64,000 bases of DNA, taken from DAOUKH01 sp965219875 (lineage in GTDB: Bacteria > Chloroflexota > Dehalococcoidia > SHYB01). Every line of letters begins with the position of its first letter. The first letter of the stretch is position 1. Shown in pieces: positions 24,593-33,205 of this stretch. The notes under the pieces were generated by a model, which worked only from the letters and a program-made list of their open reading frames with translations, searched no databases and was not told the origin of the DNA. Position numbers and translations under genes: made by a program. The stretch is taken from positions 310,001 to 374,000 of the forward strand of contig CBDCOW010000005.1 in NCBI GenBank assembly GCA_965219875.1. Direction: 5' to 3'.

Positions 24593-25021
24593 CTAGCAGT
24601 GGCCGGGGTGGCCGTGGGGTGGATGCGGGACCGGGCCCGGGAACCCGTTGGGGCCGGGGTCGCCCGTGTCCAGCACGCGCTCCACCGCCTCCCTGGAGTC
24701 CAGCGAGCGCCGCACGACGGCGTCGCGCTCATGGTCGGCGCGTTCCTCTCGCTGAGCCACGTCCTCTCGGCTACCCTGCATCCGTTCCTTGCGTTCCGCG
24801 ACCCCGCGAAGCTCGGCCTGGAGGCCGAAGTAGTCCCTACCGATGTCGTACTCCGTCGTCCGCCAGCCCTTTCCCTTGTACACCACGGTCATCGGCAGCG
24901 TTATCTGGCGGTTGGCGGCTCCTCCGCATCGCGGACACGGGACAACCGTGGCCGAGTCGAAGCCGAGCCGTTGATCGAAGCGATGCTCACAGGCTTCGCA
25001 TGCGTGAGCGTAAAGAGGCAT
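24593..25021 (-). CDS. FmdB-type zinc-ribbon protein
   Basis: A 142-residue protein whose first 60 residues are an FmdB zinc ribbon: MPLYAHACEACEHRF and VVPCPRCGG place four cysteines at 8, 11, 29 and 32. I start at ATG 25021. The C-terminal half is charged and ends in a Pro/Gly/His-rich tail (PHPPHGHPGHC) that could bind metal. FmdB proteins were first seen beside formamidase genes and often accompany amidohydrolases, as here, where it lies between two of them. Its role in that context is unclear: a regulator or a subunit are both possible. Confidence 0.85.
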   Translation of the reverse strand: MPLYAHACEACEHRFDQRLGFDSATVVPCPRCGGAANRQITLPMTVVYKGKGWRTTEYDIGRDYFGLQAELRGVAERKERMQGSREDVAQREERADHERDAVVRRSLDSREAVERVLDTGDPGPNGFPGPVPHPPHGHPGHC

Positions 25022-25038
25022 GACGAGGTCCCTCCTGG

Positions 25039-26163
25039 TTAGCCGGCCGTCCCTTTGAAAGGGGAGGGAAGCCGGCGGCGTTGTCGATAGTTCTCGGCGC
25101 GGCGCCATTCCGAGTACTCCTCAATCCCGAATATGCGCCCGGCATTGTCGCCGAGAATGAGGTCGGTCTCCTCCTGGGTGAACGTGATTCCGTACTTTGC
25201 CGCGTTCTCGGGGAGCTTCTTGAGCCAGTTCACCATCTCGGTCTCTCCGTATCCGGTCGCTCTCCCGAACAGGTCCTTGCCGTTGCTCGCGGGGCCGTGG
25301 TGGCTGTCGGTCCCCCACATGATCCGGTGCGCCCCCATCACCTCCCGAACCCGATGGATGATCCGGATCACGGCCTCTTCGTCGGAGACGAAGCTGGGGA
25401 TCATCGCCGGGGCCGGACTGAAGCCCCGGATCCACATGTCCAGAGAAATGACCGCGTTCGTGTTTCGCGCAACAGCGTTGATCGACTCCTCGAGCCAGTG
25501 GTACAAGGGAGCCCCGGCATGGAGGACGACAAGCTTGAGGTCGGGGTACTCAGCGACGACGTCGGAAAGGTGGACCGGCTGGGCGAAGCGGTCGCGGTTG
25601 TAGCCACCGCCGTCGGGCTGAGTGCAGATCGCCACCGGGACCTCATAGTCCAGACAGCGTTCATAGAGCGGGAAGATGCGTTCGTCCCAAGCGTAGTATC
25701 CCGCCTTTGGAATAAGCTTCAGGCCCTGGAGCTTGTGCTCTTTGATAGCGCGTTCGAAGATCTCGACAACCCCGGGCCGCCTCGGGTCGGGACCGGCAAG
25801 GCCGACAAACCGACCCGGGTACTTCTCCTGCATCTCCGACAGGTGCCGGTGCTTCTCTTCGATGGTGATATCGGAAGGCGAGCCCCATGAGAAGTCGTAG
25901 TCGATGGGGAGCAGAACCGCGACGTCGACCCCGGCCTCGTCCATGTCCTTGATCGTGTACTCGCCGGTGGGGTCGGCGATCCGCAGGCCCTGCTTCCCGA
26001 TCAGGGCGTCGGCGCGCCTCTCGAAGGGCGGCTGTCCATGCCGCGGCGCCAGGCCGCCGTAGGCCCAGTTCATCGCCACGTGGCGGGTCTGACGCCAGGG
26101 GAAGTAGCGCTTCCCGGGGACCTCCGAGGACATGTGCTGATGGGTGTCGACGACGATGCCTAT
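25039..26163 (-). CDS. Amidohydrolase (COG2159) with apparent non-ATG start
   Basis: A 374-residue amidohydrolase-2 protein, one of four close paralogs in this cluster. VVDTHQHMSSE holds the HxH motif, VVLHAGAPLYHW and WGTDSHHGP the further metal and catalytic residues. Homologous starts in the paralogs read M-S-I-V-V, but here the corresponding codons are ATA GGC ATC GTC GTC. AGGAGG lies 5 bases before the ATA at 26163, and the ATA overlaps the TAG of the preceding CoA-transferase as ATAG. No ATG, GTG or TTG lies near in frame without losing the HxH. I take the ATA as the likely start. Substrate unknown. Confidence 0.85.
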   Translation of the reverse strand: MGIVVDTHQHMSSEVPGKRYFPWRQTRHVAMNWAYGGLAPRHGQPPFERRADALIGKQGLRIADPTGEYTIKDMDEAGVDVAVLLPIDYDFSWGSPSDITIEEKHRHLSEMQEKYPGRFVGLAGPDPRRPGVVEIFERAIKEHKLQGLKLIPKAGYYAWDERIFPLYERCLDYEVPVAICTQPDGGGYNRDRFAQPVHLSDVVAEYPDLKLVVLHAGAPLYHWLEESINAVARNTNAVISLDMWIRGFSPAPAMIPSFVSDEEAVIRIIHRVREVMGAHRIMWGTDSHHGPASNGKDLFGRATGYGETEMVNWLKKLPENAAKYGITFTQEETDLILGDNAGRIFGIEEYSEWRRAENYRQRRRLPSPFKGTAG

Positions 26164-27371
26164 GACGACCTCCTTCCACCCCCAGCGATGCCAGGGTGTT
26201 GCGTCACGACCCGTTCGCGCTCGAGGGCCTCGATCCGCTCCGCGGGATAGGAGAGCAGCTGCGCCAGGACCTCCTCGGAGTGCTGGCCAAGCAACGGAGC
26301 CGCGACGGCCTCGGGGCCGGGTTCCCCTTCCACGGTCCAGGGCGCCTTGAGCGCTCTGTATCCGGCGCCGTTTGAGGGCCCGACCTCGTCGATCAACCCC
26401 AGCGCCTCCATCTGAGGATGAGCTTCGAGCATAGTATAGTCGTTCACCGGGGTGGCCAACGCATCGTAGCGGGACAGCAGTGCGGCGACATCTTCCTTGG
26501 TCTTGTCTCGGAACGCCCCTTCCCAGACGCCCTTCAACTCGTAGGCGTACCGGCCGATGCCGACCGCCTCCCGTCCTCCCATCTCGAACCGAGGGTCGGC
26601 GATCGACTCCTCCAGCCCGAGTTCGATGAGCAGCATGTTGAACTGCTCTTCGTCGCCCCGGTAGAGATTGAAGTAAATGTTGCCGTTCTTCGTCTGGTAC
26701 CCGTGCTCCGCCTGCTTCGTATAGGCCTCGCAGTGGGACCCGTACCACTCATCGGGGTTCGTCATGGCGCTCCACAGCGCCCCTTGGAGATGCAGCAGCG
26801 TTCCGTACATACTGATGTCGACGCGCTGCCCCTGGCCAGTCATCGCCCGGCCGAACAGGGCAGCCAGGATGCCGTTGAAGGCCATGATCCCCGTGCACGT
26901 CTGCGCCACGTCGGGCCCGTATTTAAAGGGCTCCTGACCGGGATCTCCGACCAGCCGCGGGATCGCGGCCATCGCCTGTACCACGAGCTCTTCGCCCGGA
27001 GCCTGCGACAGCGGCCCTTCGAGCCCGAACGGCGAAATGACGCAGTCGACCGTGCGGTCACTCCCCGATTCGCCGAGGTCCACGTCCCCGGGCACGTCGC
27101 GAATCAGCACGTCGGCTGTGGCTATGAGCTCCCGCAGTACTTGCCGGCCATCGGCGCTGCCGACGTCGAGGGCCAAACTCCGCTTGTTCCGGTTGAGGGC
27201 AGCGAAGACGGCGCTCGATCCGTTCACGCTCGGACCGGCGAAGGCCCGGGACCGGTCCCCTGGAAGAGGCTCGATCTTGACGACGTCCGCTCCCGACTCT
27301 GCCAGAAGAAGCGAGGCGTAGGGCCCCGCCACGCCTTGGCTCACCTCAACGACAAGCAGGTCGGCCAGCAT
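26160..27371 (-). CDS. CaiB/BaiF CoA-transferase (class III)
   Basis: A 403-residue class III CoA-transferase. LLVVEVSQGVAGPYASLLLAESGADVVKIE and LPGDRSRAFAGPS open it, followed by NRNKRSLALD and the VDISMYGTLLHLQGALW segment. The segment that usually carries the catalytic Asp reads PGEELVVQAMAA, with Glu there. This change is shared with the paralog at 30773 but not with those at 27374 and 31988. It overlaps the next amidohydrolase by 4 bases and follows another CoA-transferase by 2 bases, so it is translationally coupled. It may act as a pair with the neighbouring gene. Confidence 0.9.
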   Translation of the reverse strand: MLADLLVVEVSQGVAGPYASLLLAESGADVVKIEPLPGDRSRAFAGPSVNGSSAVFAALNRNKRSLALDVGSADGRQVLRELIATADVLIRDVPGDVDLGESGSDRTVDCVISPFGLEGPLSQAPGEELVVQAMAAIPRLVGDPGQEPFKYGPDVAQTCTGIMAFNGILAALFGRAMTGQGQRVDISMYGTLLHLQGALWSAMTNPDEWYGSHCEAYTKQAEHGYQTKNGNIYFNLYRGDEEQFNMLLIELGLEESIADPRFEMGGREAVGIGRYAYELKGVWEGAFRDKTKEDVAALLSRYDALATPVNDYTMLEAHPQMEALGLIDEVGPSNGAGYRALKAPWTVEGEPGPEAVAAPLLGQHSEEVLAQLLSYPAERIEALERERVVTQHPGIAGGGRRSS

Positions 27372-27373
27372 GG

Positions 27374-28522
27374 CTACTTCCGCGACGGCGACTTCGTCGC
27401 GGCAAAGCCGTGGCGAAGGACCGCCTCCGAGTCCCCACCCGGGTCGGGGCCGAGCTGCATGTGGTTTTCGAAGCTGGAGAGGCGCCAGGGGACGTTGCCG
27501 ATGGCCATCTCGCCGCGTCCGGGCATTGTGACGTAACCCACGTGCCCGTTACGGGTCACGTCCGGGTCGTGGAGGATGTCCTCGAAGTCGTGGAAGGGCC
27601 CGCAAGGGACCCGGTGCTTGCGCAACAGCGTCGTCCACCACCGAGTGGGCTTCGTCTCGAAGACCTCGCGGAGGCGGGCGGCAAGGCTCTCGCGATGGGA
27701 GACCCGACCAGCGTTGGTGGCGTAGCGGTCATCGCTGCCCAGATCGTCGAGGCCCATCGCGTCGCAAAGGCGGAGCCACTGGGCATCGGTCTCGACCCCG
27801 ACGGCGAGGTACTTCCCGTTCTGGCAGCGAAACATCTCCTGCGGCGCCACTAGGGGGAGGTCCTGGCTGCCGCCGGCAAGATATCCGGCGAGACGCGTGA
27901 TCTGCATCGCGACGGAAGCCCCGACCTGCGCGGCGGCGACATACTGACCTTGCCCCGTGCGGGCGCGGGCATGGAGCCCCAGAAGCAGGGCCCCTATCAC
28001 GTAGCAGCTGGCGTTGAGGTCGTGGAACGCGTAATAGCGCAGGAACTCGCCGGGCTTACCCGGCCTCCCGCTGATGCTGACGGCTCCACTGAAGGCCTGG
28101 ATATGGGGGTCGACCGCGGGGCGGTCCTTCAGGGGTCCCTCATGGCCCCAGCCGGGGAAGCTACCGTAGACAATGGTGGGATTCAGCTTGGAGACCGTCT
28201 CGCGGTCGAAGCCGAGAGCCGCGGCCGACCCCGGGCGCATGTTCTCCATGAACACGTCTGCATCCTTCACCAGCTCATAGGCCTGGGCGCGTGACTCTTC
28301 GTTCTTGAGGTCCATGACGGTCCCCAGCTTGTTGAGGTTGCAGTGTGCGTACGTGGTGGACAGGCCGCCCTGATAAGGAGGCATGCCGTGGATGTAGTCA
28401 CCCTGCGGCCCCTCGATCTTGATGACCGTGGCGCCGAGGGAGCCGAGGGCCATCGCGGCCCAGGGGCCTACGCCCGCGACTGTGAGGTCGAAGACTTTGA
28501 TCCCGTCCAGTGGGCCCGTCAT
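27374..28522 (-). CDS. CaiB/BaiF CoA-transferase (class III)
   Basis: A 382-residue class III CoA-transferase, starting at ATG 28522 (MTGPLDGIKVFDLT), 17 bases after the stop of the amidohydrolase upstream. VGPWAAMALGSLGATVIKIEGPQGDYIHG is the N-terminal CoA-binding region, VFMENMRPGSAAALG and RPAVDPHIQAFSG follow; the Asp of AVD is at the catalytic position. The stop is 2 bases before the next CoA-transferase. Pairing of a normal (this) and a Glu-type (26160) transferase repeats at 31988/30773, suggesting two-gene enzymes or two sequential steps. Confidence 0.9.
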   Translation of the reverse strand: MTGPLDGIKVFDLTVAGVGPWAAMALGSLGATVIKIEGPQGDYIHGMPPYQGGLSTTYAHCNLNKLGTVMDLKNEESRAQAYELVKDADVFMENMRPGSAAALGFDRETVSKLNPTIVYGSFPGWGHEGPLKDRPAVDPHIQAFSGAVSISGRPGKPGEFLRYYAFHDLNASCYVIGALLLGLHARARTGQGQYVAAAQVGASVAMQITRLAGYLAGGSQDLPLVAPQEMFRCQNGKYLAVGVETDAQWLRLCDAMGLDDLGSDDRYATNAGRVSHRESLAARLREVFETKPTRWWTTLLRKHRVPCGPFHDFEDILHDPDVTRNGHVGYVTMPGRGEMAIGNVPWRLSSFENHMQLGPDPGGDSEAVLRHGFAATKSPSRK

Positions 28523-28539
28523 GAGAGGACGCCCGCGTC

Positions 28540-29661
28540 CTACATACCTCGGAACGCCGGCGGCATTCGACGGCTGTATTGGTACTTGTGGGGGCGTTCC
28601 CACTCAGGCGCCGACTGGAAGCCGACCACCCGGGCGGCGTTGTCGCCCAGCAGCATGTCCACCTCTTCCTTCGTGAACTGCTTGCCGTATTTGGCCGCTG
28701 TCTCTGGAAGGCGCTTCAACCAGTCCACCAGCTCCAAGATGCCGAACCCCGTAGCCCTCCCGAAGAGATTCTTACCGTGGACACGCGGTCCGCTGAACGT
28801 ATCGGAGCCCCACATGATCTTGTGAATGCCCATCACGTCGCGGGCGCGGGCGAGGAGCCGGACGATGGCCTCCTCGTCCGTCATGATGTTGGGGATGAAG
28901 TTGGGAACGAGCATCTCGAAACCCCAGAGCCACATGTCCAGGGAGATGTAGGAGTTGTTGCCCCGGGCGCACACGAGAAGCGCGTGCTCGAAGAAGTCGT
29001 ACAGGGGCGCCCCGGCGTGGAGCGCGACGAGCTTCATATCCGGGTAGTCGCCCACCACGTCGTCGAGGTGGATGGGGTCGGTGAACCGCATGCGGTTGTA
29101 GCCGCCGCCCTCGGGCTGCGTGCAGACGAAGGCAGGGACATCGTACTCGAGGCAACGGTCGAACAGCTGGTAGCACTTCTCGTCCCAAACGTAGAAGCCC
29201 ATCTTGGGGATCATCTTGAGGCCGTTGAGCTTGTGCTCGGTGATGCCTCGATTGAAGATCTCCACGGCGCCGGGCCTCCTCGGGTCGGGCCCCGCGAGGC
29301 CGTAGTACCGTCCCGGGTACTTCTCCTGCATCCGCGCGAGATATTGGTGCTTCTCTTCAATCGTGATGTCCGAGGCCGAGCCCCAGGAGAAGTCGTAGTC
29401 GATGGGCAGGGCGATGCTCGACGTGACGCCGGCATCGTCCATGTCCTTCGTCGTCCATTCGCCCGCAGGGTCGTTGAGCCGGTCCATCATGATGGGCGCG
29501 AGCCTGCTGGGATCCCGCTCGAAGGGGGGTTGGCCCCGGTTGGGGGCGTGCGCCCCGTAGGCCCAGTTGAGGGCCTGGTGCCACATCTGCTGCCACGGGA
29601 AGTACTGCTTCCCGTCGGTCTGGTTGATCATGTGCTTGTGCGTGTCTACCACGTGGGCCAT
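28540..29661 (-). CDS. Amidohydrolase family protein (COG2159)
   Basis: A 373-residue amidohydrolase-2 protein beginning at ATG 29661 with AAGGAGG upstream. It carries VVDTHKHMINQ (HxH), LVALHAGAPLYDFFE and IMWGSDTFSGPRVHGKNLFG, a segment shared with the paralog at 33198. The SWGSASDITIEEKH block about residue 100 is conserved in all four cluster paralogs and absent from those at 494, 13330 and 14550. It lies first in the second [amidohydrolase, CoA-transferase, CoA-transferase] block, after the alcohol dehydrogenase. The reaction could be C-C or C-N hydrolysis, or decarboxylation. Confidence 0.87.
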   Translation of the reverse strand: MAHVVDTHKHMINQTDGKQYFPWQQMWHQALNWAYGAHAPNRGQPPFERDPSRLAPIMMDRLNDPAGEWTTKDMDDAGVTSSIALPIDYDFSWGSASDITIEEKHQYLARMQEKYPGRYYGLAGPDPRRPGAVEIFNRGITEHKLNGLKMIPKMGFYVWDEKCYQLFDRCLEYDVPAFVCTQPEGGGYNRMRFTDPIHLDDVVGDYPDMKLVALHAGAPLYDFFEHALLVCARGNNSYISLDMWLWGFEMLVPNFIPNIMTDEEAIVRLLARARDVMGIHKIMWGSDTFSGPRVHGKNLFGRATGFGILELVDWLKRLPETAAKYGKQFTKEEVDMLLGDNAARVVGFQSAPEWERPHKYQYSRRMPPAFRGM

Positions 29662-29687
29662 GGTTGCCTCCTTCGTTCGTCTCTAAG

Positions 29688-30764
29688 TCACAGGTTAGGG
29701 TCGACGACGACCCTCCCCACACTCTTCCCCTCTTCGATCAGCTCGTGGAGCGCGGCCGCCTCCTCCATGGGGACGACCTTGCTAATGACTGGGCTCAGCT
29801 TTCCTGCCGCGACTAGGTCGACGAGCTCCTGGAGCTCGTGCCGCCGCGTGCCGTTCGATCCGAATATCGTCTGTTCCTTCCCGAAGAGGAAGGCCGGGTG
29901 AAAGTCAACCTTCTCTGGCAGCATCTGCCCCGCGAGGACGTATCGCGCCGTCTTGGCCATTGTGCGGAACGCGAGGCGGAAGACGGGGGCGCCGACCGGG
30001 TCGATGACGACGTCGATGCCCCGGCCGCCGGTGAGTTCATCGGTCTGCTGGTAGATAGGCGGTTCGGCGTTGCGGACGTTAAGGACATGATCGGCCCCGG
30101 CGGAGCGTATCGCCTCCACCTTCTCAGGGGAGGTCGTGAGGGCGAAGACGGTGGCGCCGGCGAGCTTCGCTATTTGGACTGAGTGGAGCCCCAGTCCGCC
30201 GCCCGCCCCAGTGACAAGGACGTTCTCGCCCGGCTGTACCTTGGCGACGGCGAGGATGGCATGGTAGGGAGTCCCCATGCCGCAGGAGAGGACCGCCCCT
30301 TGGTGGTAGCCGATCTCCCTGGGGAGCTGGCCCCAAACGTCCTCAGGCAAGGCAACGTAGTCGGCCATGCCGCCGTTGATATTGACCACGCTGTCGCACA
30401 GCACTTCCTGATCCCGCCGGCACCACCGGCACTGGCCGCAGGATGCGGTCTGCTTGGCGACGACGCGGTCTCCAGCGCGGAACCTGGTGACGCCGGGGCC
30501 GACATCGACCACGTCCCCGGCGATCTCGTGTCCCATGACCATGCCGGGAAAGAACTCGGCCTTGAGCTGCCCGGCCCGCAGGGCGGTGTCGTGGGCGTCG
30601 GTGCCGCAGGCCTGCACCTTCACTAACACTTCGCCGGGACCGGCCTCCGGGCTCGGAACCTCGCGCACTTCCAGCTTGCTCGGCGGACCGACCTCCGGGA
30701 TTACCACTGCCCGCATGAGGCCGGCGCCGGTCTTTCGCGTCGTCCGCTGTGCGGTCTTGACCAT
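29688..30764 (-). CDS. Zinc-dependent alcohol dehydrogenase (MDR superfamily)
   Basis: A 358-residue medium-chain dehydrogenase. CGTDAHDTALRAG and GHEIAGDVVDVGPG supply the catalytic-zinc region, CGQCRWCRRDQEVLC holds four cysteines for structural zinc, and VTGAGGGLGLHSVQIAKLAGA is the Rossmann motif. I use ATG 30764, preceded by AGAGGAAC; an internal ATG at 30716 starts the conserved MRAVVIPEVG segment but has no ribosome site. The gene lies between the two duplicated blocks, 8 bases after a CoA-transferase. It would oxidise an alcohol intermediate; specificity unknown. Confidence 0.9.
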   Translation of the reverse strand: MVKTAQRTTRKTGAGLMRAVVIPEVGPPSKLEVREVPSPEAGPGEVLVKVQACGTDAHDTALRAGQLKAEFFPGMVMGHEIAGDVVDVGPGVTRFRAGDRVVAKQTASCGQCRWCRRDQEVLCDSVVNINGGMADYVALPEDVWGQLPREIGYHQGAVLSCGMGTPYHAILAVAKVQPGENVLVTGAGGGLGLHSVQIAKLAGATVFALTTSPEKVEAIRSAGADHVLNVRNAEPPIYQQTDELTGGRGIDVVIDPVGAPVFRLAFRTMAKTARYVLAGQMLPEKVDFHPAFLFGKEQTIFGSNGTRRHELQELVDLVAAGKLSPVISKVVPMEEAAALHELIEEGKSVGRVVVDPNL

Positions 30765-30772
30765 TTGTTCCT

Positions 30773-31981
30773 CTAGACGGCGACGATGCCGTCGTCGATC
30801 AGGTCGTCGATCTCAGCCGGCTCTAGTCCAAACTGCTGCAGGACTTCCCTGCTGTTCGCTCCGAGTCGCGGGGCCGCCGTGGGCGCTCGGCAAGGTGTGT
30901 CCGAGAGCTTCCACGGCGCGCCGAATGTTCTGATGTGCCCGGCGGTAGGATGATCGACCTCGTGCACCAAGGCGACCGCTTCGAGCTGTTCCTCCGCGAG
31001 CACGTCCTCATAGCTGTTCACGGGTACCGCGTTCGCCCCCACGCTCTGAAGCAGCGACAGGACCTCTGCTCGAGGGCGGCCGGCGAAGGCCCTCTCCCAG
31101 ACGTGACGCAGATCGCGAGCGTAGTCGCCGACGCCCACGGTCTCCCGGCCCTGGTCGGCGAACCGAGGGTCGTCCCGCACCGCATCCTCTATCCCTAGCT
31201 CGGCGACCAGGCCGCTCCATTCCCCCTCGGAGATACGGCCCAGCGTGAACAGGACCTCGCCGTCGCGACAGGCATACCCGTGGCGCGGCGGATCGGTGTA
31301 CAGATCGTGATGCTGTCCACCCCAGAAGTCGGGGTTCGTAAACGCGGCCCAGGTGAGCCCGTGCATGTGGACCAGCGAGCCGAACCACGATGTGGCTACC
31401 CGCTGGCCGAGCCCCGTTCTCGATCGCTGGAATAGCGCGGCCATGAGGGCCTGGAACGCGAAGACCCCGCAGTTCATCTGGGCCGTCTCGAACCCGAGCC
31501 GGGCGGGGTGATCGGGAAACTCCCCGAGGGTACGGATGTAATCGGACATCGCTTGCACCGTGAGCTCGGACCCCTCCCAATTCCGGTAGGGGCCGTCGTC
31601 GCTGAACGGTGTCAGCACGCAGGAGATGAGCTTCGGGTTCGCCCGGCGCAGCCGCTCGTCCTCGATCCCCATCGCGCTGGCATGGCTGGGCGTGCGGTCG
31701 TGCATGAAGATGTCGGCGTCCGCTAGCAGGCGGCGCAGCAGGGTCCTCCCCCGCTCGCCGGTCATGTCGCAGGCCAGGCTCTGTTTGTTGGCGTTGAGCT
31801 CGACAAAGATAGCGCTGTCGTCGCCGACGAAGGGCGGACCCCACCCGCGGGCGACGTCACCGTCCATCGGCTCCACCTTCACGACGGTGGCGCCGGCGTC
31901 GCCGAGGTGCCGTGAGCACTGAGGCCCAGCGATGCCTTCGGTGATGTCGATGACGGTGACTCCTTCCAGCGCTCCGTCCAT
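30773..31981 (-). CDS. CaiB/BaiF CoA-transferase (class III)
   Basis: A 402-residue class III CoA-transferase. MDGALEGVTVIDITEGIAG and LGDAGATVVKVEPMDGDVARGWGPP open it, followed by LNANKQSLACDM and FMHDRTPSHASAMG. The catalytic position reads EGSELTVQAMS, with Glu as in 26160. Its last residues are followed 8 bases later by the alcohol dehydrogenase start, and the gene begins 6 bases after the CoA-transferase at 31988. It is the second transferase of the first duplicated block. Whether Glu can replace Asp for the acyl anhydride step is not known from the sequence. Confidence 0.9.
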   Translation of the reverse strand: MDGALEGVTVIDITEGIAGPQCSRHLGDAGATVVKVEPMDGDVARGWGPPFVGDDSAIFVELNANKQSLACDMTGERGRTLLRRLLADADIFMHDRTPSHASAMGIEDERLRRANPKLISCVLTPFSDDGPYRNWEGSELTVQAMSDYIRTLGEFPDHPARLGFETAQMNCGVFAFQALMAALFQRSRTGLGQRVATSWFGSLVHMHGLTWAAFTNPDFWGGQHHDLYTDPPRHGYACRDGEVLFTLGRISEGEWSGLVAELGIEDAVRDDPRFADQGRETVGVGDYARDLRHVWERAFAGRPRAEVLSLLQSVGANAVPVNSYEDVLAEEQLEAVALVHEVDHPTAGHIRTFGAPWKLSDTPCRAPTAAPRLGANSREVLQQFGLEPAEIDDLIDDGIVAV

Positions 31982-31987
31982 GCTCCC

Positions 31988-33205
31988 TCAGAACGTCGAC
32001 AGGACTTCTTGTGCGGTCTCGATGATCTCATCGAGGTCGTGGCCGGCTTCCCTCATGACCTCACGCGTGTGCTCGCCCGGCCATGGCGGTGGACGGACGG
32101 CGGTCGCGGCGCCGCTGAACGACCAAGGCGCTCCAGACACGCTAAGCGGACCCACGGACGTATCGACACTCTGGATGTGCCCGGCCTGGCGTACGTGCTG
32201 GTCCGCTTCGACCTGCTCCCTGGTCCAGACCAAGCTGCATGGGACGTTGTGGCGCCGCTGGAGCAACTCTACGATGTCGCCGCTGCGATGGGCCGAGAAC
32301 ACGGGGGCGAGCGCCGCTGCCAGCGTCTCCCGGTGCTCGACTCGCGCCGCATTGCTGGCGTATCTCGGGTCGTCGCGAAGATGCTTTAGGCCCAGCGCAT
32401 CGCAGAGACGCTGCCACTGCGACTGGGTGGTTACACCCACGCAGACGAGATCACCGTCGCTCGCGGCAAAGGCCTCGTGGGGCGCCGTCGTCGGGACAAT
32501 CGTCCCCATCGGTCTGGGGACCTCGCCGGACGCGAAATACTCGGCCACTCGGGTGGCCTCGAGCTGGAGACACGCGGCGAACATGGAGGTCTCGATCCGC
32601 TGCCCGCGACCCGTCCGCTCGCGCGCGTAAAGCGCCAGGAGCACAGACGCGGCAATGTAGGACGACGTCGTGATGTCCGCGTGCGCGACATAGCGAAGGA
32701 GCTCGCCTCGACCCCCCTTCGCTCCGGTGACGCTGGTCCACCCGGAAAAGCACTGCATCCCGGCGTCGGCTGCTCCCACGTCGCGCCAGGGGCCGGACCA
32801 GCCATAGCCGGAGGCCGAGCAGAAGATAATCCTCGGGTTGACGCGAGACGCAACGTCGTAGCCGATGCCGAGACGGTCGACGGTTCCCGGGCGCATGTTC
32901 TCGACGAGGATGTCCGCCCCTTCAACGAGCTTGAGCATCGCCTTCCGGTGGTCTTCTCGGTAGAGGTCGAGGCAGATGCTGCGCTTGCCCAGGTTCGAGT
33001 GCATCCAGACCACCGCCAGGCCCTTCTGCGGCGGGGGTATGGACCGGGCGATGTCGCCCTTGGGCGGCTCGACCTTGATGACGTCGGCCCCAAGGGTCGC
33101 CAGCAGCATGGTGCTCCACGGACCGACGGCCGCGATGGTGAGGTCCACGACGCGGACGCCGGAGAGCGGCCCGCTCGTCTGGTCCGCGGCGTTTGGGCTA
33201 GCCAC
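31988..33205 (-). CDS. CaiB/BaiF CoA-transferase (class III)
   Basis: A 405-residue class III CoA-transferase starting at GTG 33205 with GGGAGG just upstream; the start overlaps the previous amidohydrolase by 8 bases. VVDLTIAAVGPWSTMLLATLGADVIKVEPPKGDIARS is the N-terminal region, LVENMRPGTVDRLGIG follows, and GAADAGMQCFSGWTSVTG places Asp at the catalytic site. The motif HSNLGKRSICLDL matches the relatives. It is the first transferase of the first duplicated block and most like 27374. Cognate acid and CoA donor are unknown. Confidence 0.9.
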   Translation of the reverse strand: MASPNAADQTSGPLSGVRVVDLTIAAVGPWSTMLLATLGADVIKVEPPKGDIARSIPPPQKGLAVVWMHSNLGKRSICLDLYREDHRKAMLKLVEGADILVENMRPGTVDRLGIGYDVASRVNPRIIFCSASGYGWSGPWRDVGAADAGMQCFSGWTSVTGAKGGRGELLRYVAHADITTSSYIAASVLLALYARERTGRGQRIETSMFAACLQLEATRVAEYFASGEVPRPMGTIVPTTAPHEAFAASDGDLVCVGVTTQSQWQRLCDALGLKHLRDDPRYASNAARVEHRETLAAALAPVFSAHRSGDIVELLQRRHNVPCSLVWTREQVEADQHVRQAGHIQSVDTSVGPLSVSGAPWSFSGAATAVRPPPWPGEHTREVMREAGHDLDEIIETAQEVLSTF

